Shown piece after piece: positions 1 to 7,847 of a stretch of 30,296 nt of DNA. The translations under genes were made by a program, and so were the position numbers. The notes beneath the pieces are model-generated. The model was not told where the DNA came from. It saw only the letters and a program-made list of their open reading frames with translations, and made no database searches. Numbering within the stretch: the first letter of the stretch is position 1; each line of letters starts with the position of its first letter. This DNA comes from JAUVAV01 sp965371665. Its GTDB lineage: Bacteria > Oederibacteriota > JAAXVQ01 > JAUVAV01. Location: positions 1 through 30,296 of the forward strand of contig CBDUZI010000030.1 in NCBI GenBank assembly GCA_965371665.1. Reading direction: 5' to 3'.

Positions 1-116
1 CCCGAATGCTTTAATCGGGAATCCAGAGGCTTTGATTTTAAAGGAATTAAAAGTCACTGGATACCCGCTTACTACATGCGGGTATGACAAAACCGACTAA
101 ATGCTCAGGCTCCTAC
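1..116. repeat. MITE-like element, family A (left part outside the window)
   Basis: This is the right-hand portion of a family A inverted-repeat element. It has two hairpins (CCCGAATGC...CGGGAATCCAG and CTGGATACCCGC...GCGGGTATGAC) joined by an AT-rich spacer. It ends in the family A terminal repeat, reading GACTAAATGCTCAGGCTCC and then TAC where other copies have TAG. The same parts recur at 4712-4922 and 9229-9387. It lies just downstream of the PilZ gene and could form RNA hairpins there, but there is no T-run to make it a standard terminator. Confidence 0.75.
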
Positions 117-130
117 GGGAGATCCATCAA

Positions 131-559
131 TTAATTAACAATATGCGAGTTGGCCCAGTCCAATTTGTAATCGATCAGAAAGTTCTTAAATCGTTGGCGG
201 CAGAATTCATCTAGTTCAAGAAAACGAAGTCCCGCCCGGTAACGCCCATTCAACATAGAACACCATACAACCTTGGAATAAATAATAACCGTTTGATATC
301 CGCTTTCTTCAAATTTCGAACTCTGAGATATACTATTGTGCTTATCTTTCGACGGCAAAAAAACGGTAATAACCAGCATCTGTCCGGGCTCCAATTTAGA
401 CCCGCATTTCATACCTAATCCGGAAGCGCTTAAATCATCAGCCCAGGTTTCCCGGGGCTCGGAAATAACCCCGTGTTTAATCGATTTGAAATGCATACGT
501 AATTTGATCTGCTTTCGCGGACAGGAACGCCGTTCAACCAGATTCTCCCGATTACTCAT
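131..559 (-). CDS. PilZ domain protein
   Basis: A 142-residue single-domain protein resembling PilZ cyclic-di-GMP receptors. The two signature parts are visible: an arginine-rich N-terminal motif (ERRSCPRKQ, residues 9-17, the RxxxR element) and DDLSASGLGM near residues 41-50, matching the D/NxSxxG element. The remainder alternates short strands as in the PilZ beta barrel and ends with a helix (ELDEFCRQRFKNFL). There is no signal peptide or membrane segment, so it is probably cytoplasmic. The ATG at 559 has AAGGTGA about 8 nt upstream and a good sigma-70 promoter further upstream, so it is probably its own transcription unit after secA. Partner and output are unknown. Family confidence is good; actual c-di-GMP binding is inferred. 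Confidence 0.8.
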   Translation of the reverse strand: MSNRENLVERRSCPRKQIKLRMHFKSIKHGVISEPRETWADDLSASGLGMKCGSKLEPGQMLVITVFLPSKDKHNSISQSSKFEESGYQTVIIYSKVVWCSMLNGRYRAGLRFLELDEFCRQRFKNFLIDYKLDWANSHIVN

Positions 560-611
560 TGTAGAATCACCTTCTAACTAATGCGATTGTTTATATTTTT
601 GTTCTAAATAC

Positions 612-640
612 ATTATACAACTCTATATTTACTAAAGCAA
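612..640 (-). promoter_or_regulatory. sigma-70 promoter for the PilZ gene
   Basis: On the minus strand TTGCTT (640-635), a 17-nt spacer and TATAAT (617-612) form a near-consensus sigma-70 promoter. The predicted start is near 605, giving a leader of about 45 nt before the PilZ ATG at 559. It lies in the AT-rich secA-PilZ gap. Confidence 0.75.
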
Positions 641-718
641 GTAAAAAAATTTATTTCAAATAATATCCTTATTTTAATATCATAAGATCTAAAAATAAAA
701 TAACCTCAATATCTATTT

Positions 719-3367
719 CTAACGACCGCAGCACTTTTTATATTTTTTTCCGGATCCACACGGACATGGGTCATTACGTCCCACCTTAGGACTGGAACGG
801 CGTATGGGCTCAGTTTTTTCCATGCCGCCGGTTGGTACTGCCGCTGCCATATCCCGCGGACCAGCGCCCATGGCCTGAGGCATACCGGGGAAACCATCTG
901 CCGCACCGACAGGCGCTTCCGGTCTCCCGGTTCCTACTACTTCCGGTCTGGATTCCATCCACCGGGTCTGCATGGAAGCACGCGGACCTTCTGCCGGTTG
1001 GTGAAAAGCCTTTATCCTCAAGAGCAGTTGTACTAGTTCCTCCTTGATTTGCATAATCATCTGGGAAAACATATGAAATCCTTCTCGTTTATATTCCAAT
1101 AAAGGATCTTTTTGACCATAAGCCCGCAAGCCTATTCCTTCTCTCAATTTATCCATATCGTAGAGATGTTCTTTCCAGCGCTGGTCTACCACCTGAAGTA
1201 ATAAAGCCCGTTCCAACTGGCGCATCACTTCAGAACCGAGCGCGGTCTCCTGCCCGGCGAAACCGGCCTGAATGCCTTGCTGGAATTTTTCAGCGATTAT
1301 TTCCCGATTCAATCCGGGAAGATCATCCTGAGGCCATGCTAATTCGGCCGTATACTGCCGGCCCCATAGTTTAATCGAGTCCCAATTCCATTCCTCGGGA
1401 TAAACCTTTTCCGGGGTCATCTCCGGCAAGGCTGCCTCACTGATGTCATCTATCATGCCCATAATGTGGTCATGCAAATCCTCGCCCTCAAGTACCCGGG
1501 TCCGCTCCTCATAAATAACCGTGCGCTGCTTATTCATGACATCGTCATATTCCAGCAGGTGCTTACGAATATCAAAATTATGTCCTTCCACGGTGCGCTG
1601 GGCCCTTTCCAGCGCCTTAGTGATCCAGGGATGCTCTATCACTTCGCCCTCTTTGAGTCCGATTTTTTGCAGCATTCCACCGACGCGGTCCGAACCGAAA
1701 ATGCGCATAAGATCGTCTTGCAGCGATACATAGAAGCAGGATGAACCGGGATCACCTTGACGCCCGGTTCGTCCGCGAAGTTGATTGTCAATGCGCCGGC
1801 TCTCATGCCGTTCCGTGCCGATAATGTGCAAGCCACCCAGTTCTTTCACGCCTTCGCCCAGCACAATATCCGTGCCCCGGCCGGCCATGTTCGTGGCCAC
1901 TGTAACCGCGCCCCGCTGTCCGGCCAAAGCTACGATCTCTGCTTCCCGCTCGTGCTGTTTGGCATTCAACATCTGGTGAGGAACTCCCCGGCGCTGAAGA
2001 AGTTCGTGCAGCATCTCGTTTTTTTCAATCGAGACCGTACCTACCAGCACCGGCTGCCCCCGTGATTTTTTTTCTTTGATTTCTTCCACTACGGCCTGGA
2101 ATTTTTCCTGCTCGGTTCTATAAATTTGATCTCCGTAATCCCTTCGGACCATGGGCCGGTTGGTGGGAGCCACCACCACATCCAGCTTATAAATATGCGA
2201 GAACTCCTCGGCTTCGGTATCAGCCGTACCGGTCATACCGCTTAATTTCTCGTAAATACGAAAGTAGTTCTGGAAAGTAACCGACGCCAGCGTCTGGTTC
2301 TCGCGTTGAATCCGCACGCCCTCCTTGGCCTCCAAAGCCTGATGGAGACCCTCGGAAAATCTCCGGCCCGGCATCAATCGTCCGGTAAACTCATCCACAA
2401 TAATTACCTGGTTGTCTTTGACTATATAATCCTGATCGCGCTTGAAAAGCACATGGGCTTTCAAGGCCTGAGTGATATGATGCAATATCTCGACATTCTG
2501 CGAGTCATAGAGATTGCCGACCTGCATAAGCTTTTCGGCATGTCCCACGCCATCCTCGGTCAGTACCACGGTCCGGCTCTTTTCATCCTTGGAGTAATCC
2601 TGCTCGCTGGTTAGCCGAGGTATGATTTTATCTATACGATAGTATTTATCCGTTGATTCCTCGGTGGGCCCCGAAATAATCAAAGGCGTCCGGGCTTCGT
2701 CAATCAGGATGGAGTCCACTTCATCCACAATGCAATAATGCAATTTACGCTGGACCCGTTCCTGCGGATGGATGGCCATATTATCGCGCAGGTAATCGAA
2801 ACCGAATTCGTTATTGGTCCCATATGTGATGTCGCAGGCGTAAGCCGCCTGGCGTTCCTCGGAGTTCAAACCGTGCTTATTGCAGCCCACGCTCATTCCC
2901 AAAAATCTGTAAATCTCGCCCATGCCCCGGAAATTTCCCATCCCCATGGAGTCGCGCTCAGCCAGGTAATCATTTACCGTAACCAGGTGCACTCCCTTGC
3001 CGGTCAAGGCGTTCAGATAAACGGCCAGGGTTGCCACCAGGGTCTTGCCTTCGCCGGTTTTCATTTCAGCGATCCGGCCCTCGTGCAGGATTATGCCTCC
3101 CATAAGCTGGACGTCAAAATGCCGCAGCCCCAGGGTTCGCACCGCGGTTTCGCGCACTACGGCAAAGGCTTCAACTAGAATATCATCCAGCGTGGAGCCG
3201 GCTTCCAAGCGGCTGCGTAACTCACCGGTCTTGGCCTTGAGCTGCTCGTCCGACAAAGCCTGCATTTCCGGTTCCAGCGCAGTAATCTGCTCGACTTTCG
3301 GCCTCATCCGCTTAATGTCCCGGCCGGATTTGGTCCCGAAAATCCTGGTTAGAAATTTATTTATCAC
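719..3367 (-). CDS. secA: Preprotein translocase ATPase SecA
   Basis: An 882-residue SecA, near the usual length (E. coli 901). It drives post-translational export through SecYEG. Visible in order are the N-terminal helix, Walker A KTGEGKT (103-109), TYGTNNEFGFDYLRDNM (181-197), the DEVD Walker B box (215-218) followed by DSILIDEARTPLIISG, the second NBD with VATNMAGRGTDI and QLRGRTGRQGDPG, and a C-terminal zinc SEC-C motif CPCGSGKKYKKCC. That last motif is the SecB/ribosome-binding tail. The start is GTG at 3367 and overlaps the aminotransferase stop by one base (TAGTG), so the two genes are translationally linked. No clear terminator is seen after the stop. Identity is certain. Confidence 0.98.
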   Translation of the reverse strand: MINKFLTRIFGTKSGRDIKRMRPKVEQITALEPEMQALSDEQLKAKTGELRSRLEAGSTLDDILVEAFAVVRETAVRTLGLRHFDVQLMGGIILHEGRIAEMKTGEGKTLVATLAVYLNALTGKGVHLVTVNDYLAERDSMGMGNFRGMGEIYRFLGMSVGCNKHGLNSEERQAAYACDITYGTNNEFGFDYLRDNMAIHPQERVQRKLHYCIVDEVDSILIDEARTPLIISGPTEESTDKYYRIDKIIPRLTSEQDYSKDEKSRTVVLTEDGVGHAEKLMQVGNLYDSQNVEILHHITQALKAHVLFKRDQDYIVKDNQVIIVDEFTGRLMPGRRFSEGLHQALEAKEGVRIQRENQTLASVTFQNYFRIYEKLSGMTGTADTEAEEFSHIYKLDVVVAPTNRPMVRRDYGDQIYRTEQEKFQAVVEEIKEKKSRGQPVLVGTVSIEKNEMLHELLQRRGVPHQMLNAKQHEREAEIVALAGQRGAVTVATNMAGRGTDIVLGEGVKELGGLHIIGTERHESRRIDNQLRGRTGRQGDPGSSCFYVSLQDDLMRIFGSDRVGGMLQKIGLKEGEVIEHPWITKALERAQRTVEGHNFDIRKHLLEYDDVMNKQRTVIYEERTRVLEGEDLHDHIMGMIDDISEAALPEMTPEKVYPEEWNWDSIKLWGRQYTAELAWPQDDLPGLNREIIAEKFQQGIQAGFAGQETALGSEVMRQLERALLLQVVDQRWKEHLYDMDKLREGIGLRAYGQKDPLLEYKREGFHMFSQMIMQIKEELVQLLLRIKAFHQPAEGPRASMQTRWMESRPEVVGTGRPEAPVGAADGFPGMPQAMGAGPRDMAAAVPTGGMEKTEPIRRSSPKVGRNDPCPCGSGKKYKKCCGR

Positions 3368-4578
3368 TATAACTCCTTCGGCGACTCCACGCCTTCGGCC
3401 AGAGCCGCGGCCATCCGTTCCAAACCCTGCTGCAGATTATCCAGGGAAGCAGCATAGGAAATCCGTATAAAATCATCCGCTCCAAAAGCCGAACCTGGAA
3501 CCACTGCTACCCGGGCGGCCTCCAATAAATACTCGGCCAGTTGACCGCTGGTTGAAATCATGTTCCCGCGGTAGGTCTTTCCCAGCAATCCATATATATT
3601 GGGGAAAACATAAAACGCGCCCTGGGGATTAAGACAGGATATCCCGGGAATGTCCTGCAGCCGGCGGACTACGAAATTCCGCCTCTCGAGAAAAGCCCGG
3701 CGCATTTCCGGCAAATTCTGCGCCGGCTGCGTCAGGGCGGCGTAGGCGGCTTTCATGGAGATACTGGCGGGATTGGAAGTGGAATGACTCTGCAATCTGG
3801 TGATGGCGGCAATCATATCCCGGGGGCCGGCCGTATAGCCGATTCTCCAGCCGGTCATGGAAAAAGCTTTGGATACGCCGTTTACGATAATTGTCCATTC
3901 CTTGGCTTCGGGCAGAACGCAGGCCGGGGAGACATGGCGAACGTCATCGTATACCAGATGCTCGTAAATCTCGTCTGAGAGTACGATTAATTTCCTGGAA
4001 ATCGCGACTTTCATTAAGTCACGCAGTTCGTCTTCACTGTAAACCATACCCGTAGGATTAGAGGGAGTGTTAAGCACTAAAATCCTGGTTTTAGGTCGAA
4101 TGCGGCGGCGCAAAGCGGAAGCCGTTAATTTAAACCCTCCCCGTTCATTGGTTTTCAGAATCACCGGCTTAGCGCCGGCCAATTTAACCGCTTCCGGATA
4201 GGTTACCCAATAGGGCGAAGGAATCAACACCTCATCTCCGGGATTAAGGAGAGCTTGAAAGACATTATATATAGAGTGCTTGGCGCCACAATTGATTATT
4301 ACTTCCTGGGGGAAAAATTCCAGCCCATTTTCCCGGCGTAATTTTTCACAAACCGCCTCTTTGAGCTCAGCCGATCCGGAGGCCGGCGTATATTTCGTAT
4401 AACCGGCCGTAATGGCCTCCATGGCAAAGGTTTTAATGTAGTCCGGAGTATCGAAATCCGGCTCCCCGGCACCGAAGTTAATAACGTCTATTCCCTCGGC
4501 CCGCATCTGCTTGGCCTTGGCGTCCATGGCCAGCGTAGGCGAAGCCGTAATAAACTTCATTCTTTTTGCTATCTGCAT
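3367..4578 (-). CDS. Class I PLP aminotransferase, aspartate aminotransferase type
   Basis: A 403-residue fold-type I PLP enzyme of the aspartate aminotransferase Ib subgroup, which typically interconverts aspartate and oxaloacetate with 2-oxoglutarate and glutamate. The N-terminal motif INFGAGEPDFDTPD (33-46), substrate-side NTPSNPTG (170-177), SDEIYEHLVYDD (201-212) and the PLP lysine in GVSKAFSMTGWRIGY (K237) are all present. It has its own promoter at 4635-4663 and overlaps secA by one base. The link with secA looks positional rather than functional. Substrate could also include aromatic amino acids or prephenate; the sequence alone does not decide. The ATG at 4578 is preceded by AAGGGGACAGG. 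Confidence 0.9.
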   Translation of the reverse strand: MQIAKRMKFITASPTLAMDAKAKQMRAEGIDVINFGAGEPDFDTPDYIKTFAMEAITAGYTKYTPASGSAELKEAVCEKLRRENGLEFFPQEVIINCGAKHSIYNVFQALLNPGDEVLIPSPYWVTYPEAVKLAGAKPVILKTNERGGFKLTASALRRRIRPKTRILVLNTPSNPTGMVYSEDELRDLMKVAISRKLIVLSDEIYEHLVYDDVRHVSPACVLPEAKEWTIIVNGVSKAFSMTGWRIGYTAGPRDMIAAITRLQSHSTSNPASISMKAAYAALTQPAQNLPEMRRAFLERRNFVVRRLQDIPGISCLNPQGAFYVFPNIYGLLGKTYRGNMISTSGQLAEYLLEAARVAVVPGSAFGADDFIRISYAASLDNLQQGLERMAAALAEGVESPKEL

Positions 4579-4634
4579 AAAACCTGTCCCCTTTCCAAAT
4601 AGTTAGCCGGTTATTTTACTGCTGACGGATATGG

Positions 4635-4663
4635 ATATTAGCATATTCGTTCCGGCAAGTAAA
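4635..4663 (-). promoter_or_regulatory. sigma-70 promoter for the aminotransferase-secA unit
   Basis: Minus strand TTTACT (4663-4658), 17-nt spacer, TAATAT (4640-4635). Four of six bases match the -35 consensus and five of six the -10. It lies between repeat A (4712-4922) and the aminotransferase ATG at 4578, leaving a leader of about 50 nt. Confidence 0.55.
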
Positions 4664-4711
4664 GTTTGCAATTTACCAGCAATCCCGCCTTATTTCCACT
4701 CTTTGGGTTTT

Positions 4712-4922
4712 CCAGGAGTCTGAGCAATTAGTCCGAAATTCAAGCAATCCCCTCCCTTTTTGCGGCCTGTCCTGCCCGTCCTGGATGATTTAGTCCAGGG
4801 ACTTTTAATTCCTTTAAAATCAAAGCCTCTGGATTCCCGCCGGTCCTGGATGGTTTAGTCCAGGGATAAGTGCATTCGGGAATGACAACATAAAAAAACC
4901 GACTAATTGCTCAAACTCCTAG
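4712..4922. repeat. MITE-like element, family A, with 26-bp hairpin inserts
   Basis: Most of the 352-base gap between lpxI and the aminotransferase is this element. Its terminal inverted repeats are C(C/T)AGGAGTCTGAGCAATTAG at the left and CTAATTGCTCAAACTCCTAG at the right. The inner part carries the shared hairpin core and two copies of a small dyad module with the unit TCCTGGAT..TTTAGTCCAGGG, at about 4778-4801 and 4840-4865. The second copy is an exact 26-bp insertion relative to the copy at 9229-9387. The right end stops about 9 nt from the lpxI stop codon. Confidence 0.8.
4840..4865. repeat. 26-bp hairpin module (filled site)
   Basis: A 26-bp segment starting CCGGTCCTGG and ending TAGTCCAGGG sits between CCCG and ATAA of the second core hairpin. 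The related element at 9229-9387 reads CCCG directly into ATAAGAGCATTCGGG at 9331/9332, so it is the empty version. A near-identical 26-bp copy lies at 12434-12459 in the other orientation. Confidence 0.75.
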
Positions 4923-4930
4923 ACAGTCAA

Positions 4931-5800
4931 CTATAGCGCGATTAAGGTAATTTTACTGCGGTTGGCTTCCGCAATAGTGTGTTCTTTCTGCAGCATAAGG
5001 GTTTTGCCGGAGTCAAAAGCCAGTACTGAGGCTTTAATGCTTTTCAGGGACCGAATGGTCTTGGGACCGAGCACCGGGGTATCAAACCGCAGGTCCTGGC
5101 TGGGCTTGGTGACCTTCACTATTACCGCGCCGGATTTAACGTACCGGCCACTGCGCAAAATGCAGAGGTCCGTGCCTTCCATGGCTTCCACGGCTACGAC
5201 CGCCTGGTCTTTAACTACCACGGTCTGACCGATATCCGCGCCCGCGATATGCTTGGCAATACGATATCCGAATTCAATATCCTGCTCTTCCCGGCGAGTG
5301 GGGCGACGACGCGTGAGAACTCCCGGCTGAGGAAGATATGCTTTTAAAAGCGGCAAAGGCGAGATTAATTTAATGCCCTCGTGTTCCAATTTGTCCGCTA
5401 CGGCGCGCAAAATAGAGTCCGCCCGCTTATCCTGGAGTTGGGTTAAAAGCCGAATGGCATGCAGATCCAGTTTTAGTTTGGCAAAAAGCTGTTTATGCCG
5501 AATCAGACCGGCCATCACCACATACTGAATACCGGCGGATTTAAAAACTTTTAGGATTTTCCCCAGCTGACCTAAGGCTAGCCAATGCATTTCATCCACG
5601 GATTTTTCCAGCGCCGGATTGGTCTCCCCGCTAAAAGCCACAGCCACTACCCTGGTTCCTCCCTGCCGGGCGATTTTAGCGACCAGCGCCGGAAATTCTC
5701 CACCGCCGGAGATCAGCCCGAGCTGGGGATAAGAAAAACTACTTGGTAATTCCGCGCTGGGATTGTCTGATGAAATCAACGAGTTGGGCAATTTCTGCAT
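4931..5800 (-). CDS. lpxI: UDP-2,3-diacylglucosamine pyrophosphatase LpxI (DUF1009)
   Basis: A 289-residue LpxI-family protein. LpxI hydrolyses UDP-2,3-diacylglucosamine to lipid X in lipid A synthesis and replaces LpxH in alphaproteobacteria and many other lineages. Family features are the N-terminal LGLISGGGEFPALVAKIA near residues 27-44, the middle TRRRPTRREEQDIEFGY, VVAVEAMEGTD near residues 202-212, and the C-terminal VTKPSQDLRFDTPVLGPKT. The first 25 residues are longer than in Caulobacter LpxI because the frame starts 62 nt inside lpxA (ATG 5800, preceded by GAAGAAGAG). No better start exists before the conserved GLIS segment. lpxB, often next in such clusters, is not here. Identity is secure; the exact start is less so. 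Confidence 0.93.
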   Translation of the reverse strand: MQKLPNSLISSDNPSAELPSSFSYPQLGLISGGGEFPALVAKIARQGGTRVVAVAFSGETNPALEKSVDEMHWLALGQLGKILKVFKSAGIQYVVMAGLIRHKQLFAKLKLDLHAIRLLTQLQDKRADSILRAVADKLEHEGIKLISPLPLLKAYLPQPGVLTRRRPTRREEQDIEFGYRIAKHIAGADIGQTVVVKDQAVVAVEAMEGTDLCILRSGRYVKSGAVIVKVTKPSQDLRFDTPVLGPKTIRSLKSIKASVLAFDSGKTLMLQKEHTIAEANRSKITLIAL

Positions 5801-6512
5801 ATTGCTCTTCTTCTTCCAGCCTTTTCAAGGCCTGCGATGTGTTTAATTTCGACCGGTAGAGAATACGGTAGCCTCTTTCGACTATCTTCATCCGTTCCCG
5901 GGAGAAACCGTTTCTTTCCATTCCCACCCGATTGATACCCGCGATTCTTAAAGGCGATCCCGCGCACGTTATATAGGGCGGCACGTCTTTCGGCACCCGG
6001 GAATGTCCGCCGATCATGGCGTAAGAGCCGATGCGAATATACTGATGGAGTGCGTTCAAGCCGCCGATAGTAGTATGATCCATAATGGTGACATGCCCGG
6101 CCATGGCAATAGCATTCGCCAGGATATTATGATTCCCGATACGGCAATTATGGGCGACGTGGCAGTAAGTCATGAATAAATTATCATTACCTATCAGGGT
6201 TGCCTCTTCTTCCCCGGTAGCGCGATTCATACTGGCGTATTCCCGGATAACATTCCTATCGCCTATTTTCAGGTAAGAACGTTCCCCCTGGTATTTCAAA
6301 TCCTGGCATTCGCTGCCGAGAACGGCCCCGGTGAAAATCCGGCAGTCCGCGCCGATGGAGGTCCAGCCCTCGATTACCGTGTAAGGACCTACCACTGTCC
6401 GGTCCCCGATCTCGACATTTGCCCCAATAATCGCACCCGGACCAATTTTAACTGCTTGGCCTAATTGGGCGCCGGCATGCAGGATAGCCGTAGGATAAAC
6501 GTCTACTGACAC
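5739..6512 (-). CDS. lpxA: UDP-N-acetylglucosamine acyltransferase LpxA
   Basis: A left-handed beta-helix acyltransferase that adds the first 3-hydroxyacyl chain to UDP-GlcNAc in lipid A synthesis. Hexapeptide repeats run from PTAILHAGAQLG onward. The catalytic region CHVAHNCRIGNHNILAN holds the histidine equivalent to E. coli H125, and VPPYITCAGSPLRIAGINRVG leads into the helical C-terminal domain. The frame is open from an ATG at 6527, but that ATG has no ribosome site. GTG at 6512 has GGGAGG 7 nt upstream and gives the standard N-terminus (MSVDVYPTAIL, 257 residues), so I chose it. It follows lpxC-fabZ by 18 nt and overlaps lpxI at its 3' end. Confidence 0.94.
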   Translation of the reverse strand: MSVDVYPTAILHAGAQLGQAVKIGPGAIIGANVEIGDRTVVGPYTVIEGWTSIGADCRIFTGAVLGSECQDLKYQGERSYLKIGDRNVIREYASMNRATGEEEATLIGNDNLFMTYCHVAHNCRIGNHNILANAIAMAGHVTIMDHTTIGGLNALHQYIRIGSYAMIGGHSRVPKDVPPYITCAGSPLRIAGINRVGMERNGFSRERMKIVERGYRILYRSKLNTSQALKRLEEEEQYAEIAQLVDFIRQSQRGITK

Positions 6513-6530
6513 TGTTCCGCCTCCCATGTT

Positions 6531-7847
6531 TTACGGCTTATCCACCAAGGAGGACATCATATCCGCCTCGCACACTAAATCCTCGCCCACAAAAGCACGA
6601 CCGTGCATTTTAGCTATATTACTCCGGCATTTCTCCACTTCCAATTCAAAACGCAATTGATCTCCAGGTATAACCGGTTTGCGAAATCTGACATTATCAA
6701 TGCCCACAAAATAAACCACCTTGTTTTTCGCATCCGGCACGCTTTTCATTAACAGCACTCCTCCGCACTGCGCCATGGCTTCGATAATCAACACGCCCGG
6801 CATGATGGGATGTCCGGGAAAATGACCCTGAAAAAAAGACTCGTTCATAGTGACATTCTTAATTCCCACCACTCTTTTTCCTTCTACCAGGTCTATCACC
6901 CGGTCTATCAGCAGCATCGGGTAACGATGCGGCAAAAGCTCTTCGATCTCTTTGGTATGAATGATCACGCGATTCATCCCTCCTCGGATTTTTTCTTCCC
7001 GGTTTTTTTTCCTCCGCAGATGTTCCACCATTCGGACGTTTAACTCGTGGCCGGAACGCCAAGCCACAAAATGACCTTGCACCGGGCATCCCAGCAAGGC
7101 CAGATCCCCTATGAAATCCAGGATTTTGTGATATACTAATTCATGCTCGAAACGCAGTGGCCCGTTTTTTATCCCTTGCTCCGAGACCACAATGGCGTTT
7201 TCTAAATTTCCGCCGCGGCCCAATCCACGGGACTTTAGCCATGCGATTTCATGTTCAAAACAATAAGTTCTGGAAGGCGCCAGCAGATTTTGAAATATCT
7301 CCGGGTTTATCTCCAGATCAACGCGACACGATTGCAGCCAGGAATTTTCATAATCCAAAATATAACTTATCCGCAATCCCGGATAGGGCCAACCTACAAT
7401 ATACTTGCCTTTTTCCTCAATGATTAAGGGTTCGGACAGATTATAACTCTTGATGAGGCTGCCGGAAATCTCTTCCACCCCGGCTCTTTGCAAAGCATCT
7501 ACGAAAGCTTTGGCCGAGCCATCCATAATCGGCGGCTCATTAGTTTCCAACTCAATGACGCAATTGTCTATATTTAGTCCGGCCAGGGCCGCCAGTATAT
7601 GTTCCACGGTATGAACTTCAACCCCGTTCTCCTGGAGCGTAGTTCCGCGAATAGTCTGGGAAACCAGCCCGGGCCGCGGGCGGATGCCGGGTTTACCCGG
7701 CCGGTCTGTCCGGACCAGCAGATAACCCGTATCCGCCGGAGCCGGCTTGAAGGTTACGGTGGAAGCAGTTCCGGTATGCAAACCTATACCGGACAAAGAA
7801 ACCGGGCCGGCCAAGGTCCGCTGCAATCTCGGCGGCGGAGCGTTCAT
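6531..7847 (-). CDS. lpxC-fabZ: Bifunctional LpxC deacetylase / FabZ dehydratase fusion
   Basis: A 438-residue fusion. Residues 1-280 are LpxC, the zinc UDP-3-O-acyl-GlcNAc deacetylase that commits the cell to lipid A. It has GIGLHTG (20-26), TVEHILAALAGLNIDN with zinc ligand H83, HKILDFIGD with H240 and D244, and the catalytic SGHELNV histidine H267. Residues 296-438 are FabZ, the 3-hydroxyacyl-ACP dehydratase, with LLPHRYPMLLIDR, GHFPGHPIMPGV (catalytic H342) and IIEAMAQ (E356). Both active sites look intact. Such fusions are known in Bacteroidota and some candidate phyla, and couple removal and use of 3-hydroxyacyl-ACP. It starts inside the lpxD stop (ATGA overlap). A strong internal ribosome site precedes the FabZ half; see the entry at 6966-6984. 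Confidence 0.95.
   Translation of the reverse strand: MNAPPPRLQRTLAGPVSLSGIGLHTGTASTVTFKPAPADTGYLLVRTDRPGKPGIRPRPGLVSQTIRGTTLQENGVEVHTVEHILAALAGLNIDNCVIELETNEPPIMDGSAKAFVDALQRAGVEEISGSLIKSYNLSEPLIIEEKGKYIVGWPYPGLRISYILDYENSWLQSCRVDLEINPEIFQNLLAPSRTYCFEHEIAWLKSRGLGRGGNLENAIVVSEQGIKNGPLRFEHELVYHKILDFIGDLALLGCPVQGHFVAWRSGHELNVRMVEHLRRKKNREEKIRGGMNRVIIHTKEIEELLPHRYPMLLIDRVIDLVEGKRVVGIKNVTMNESFFQGHFPGHPIMPGVLIIEAMAQCGGVLLMKSVPDAKNKVVYFVGIDNVRFRKPVIPGDQLRFELEVEKCRSNIAKMHGRAFVGEDLVCEADMMSSLVDKP
6966..6984 (-). promoter_or_regulatory. Internal ribosome binding site and GTG start for a stand-alone FabZ
   Basis: Inside the fusion gene the minus strand reads AGGAGGG (6984-6978), then ATGAATCGC, then GTG at 6968 in frame. 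A 9-nt gap is near ideal. Initiation at this GTG (codon 294) would give a 145-residue protein beginning MIIHTKEIEELLPHRYP, the normal length and N-terminus of free FabZ. The site is seen; its use is inferred. Confidence 0.6.

Noticed and set aside
336..581. Plus-strand frames opposite the PilZ gene and, likewise, throughout the window (for example 2738-3178, 7599-8048, 16531-17220)
   Set aside because: They are antisense to well-recognised genes, show no family features, and lack ribosome sites. They are shadows of the minus-strand coding sequence.
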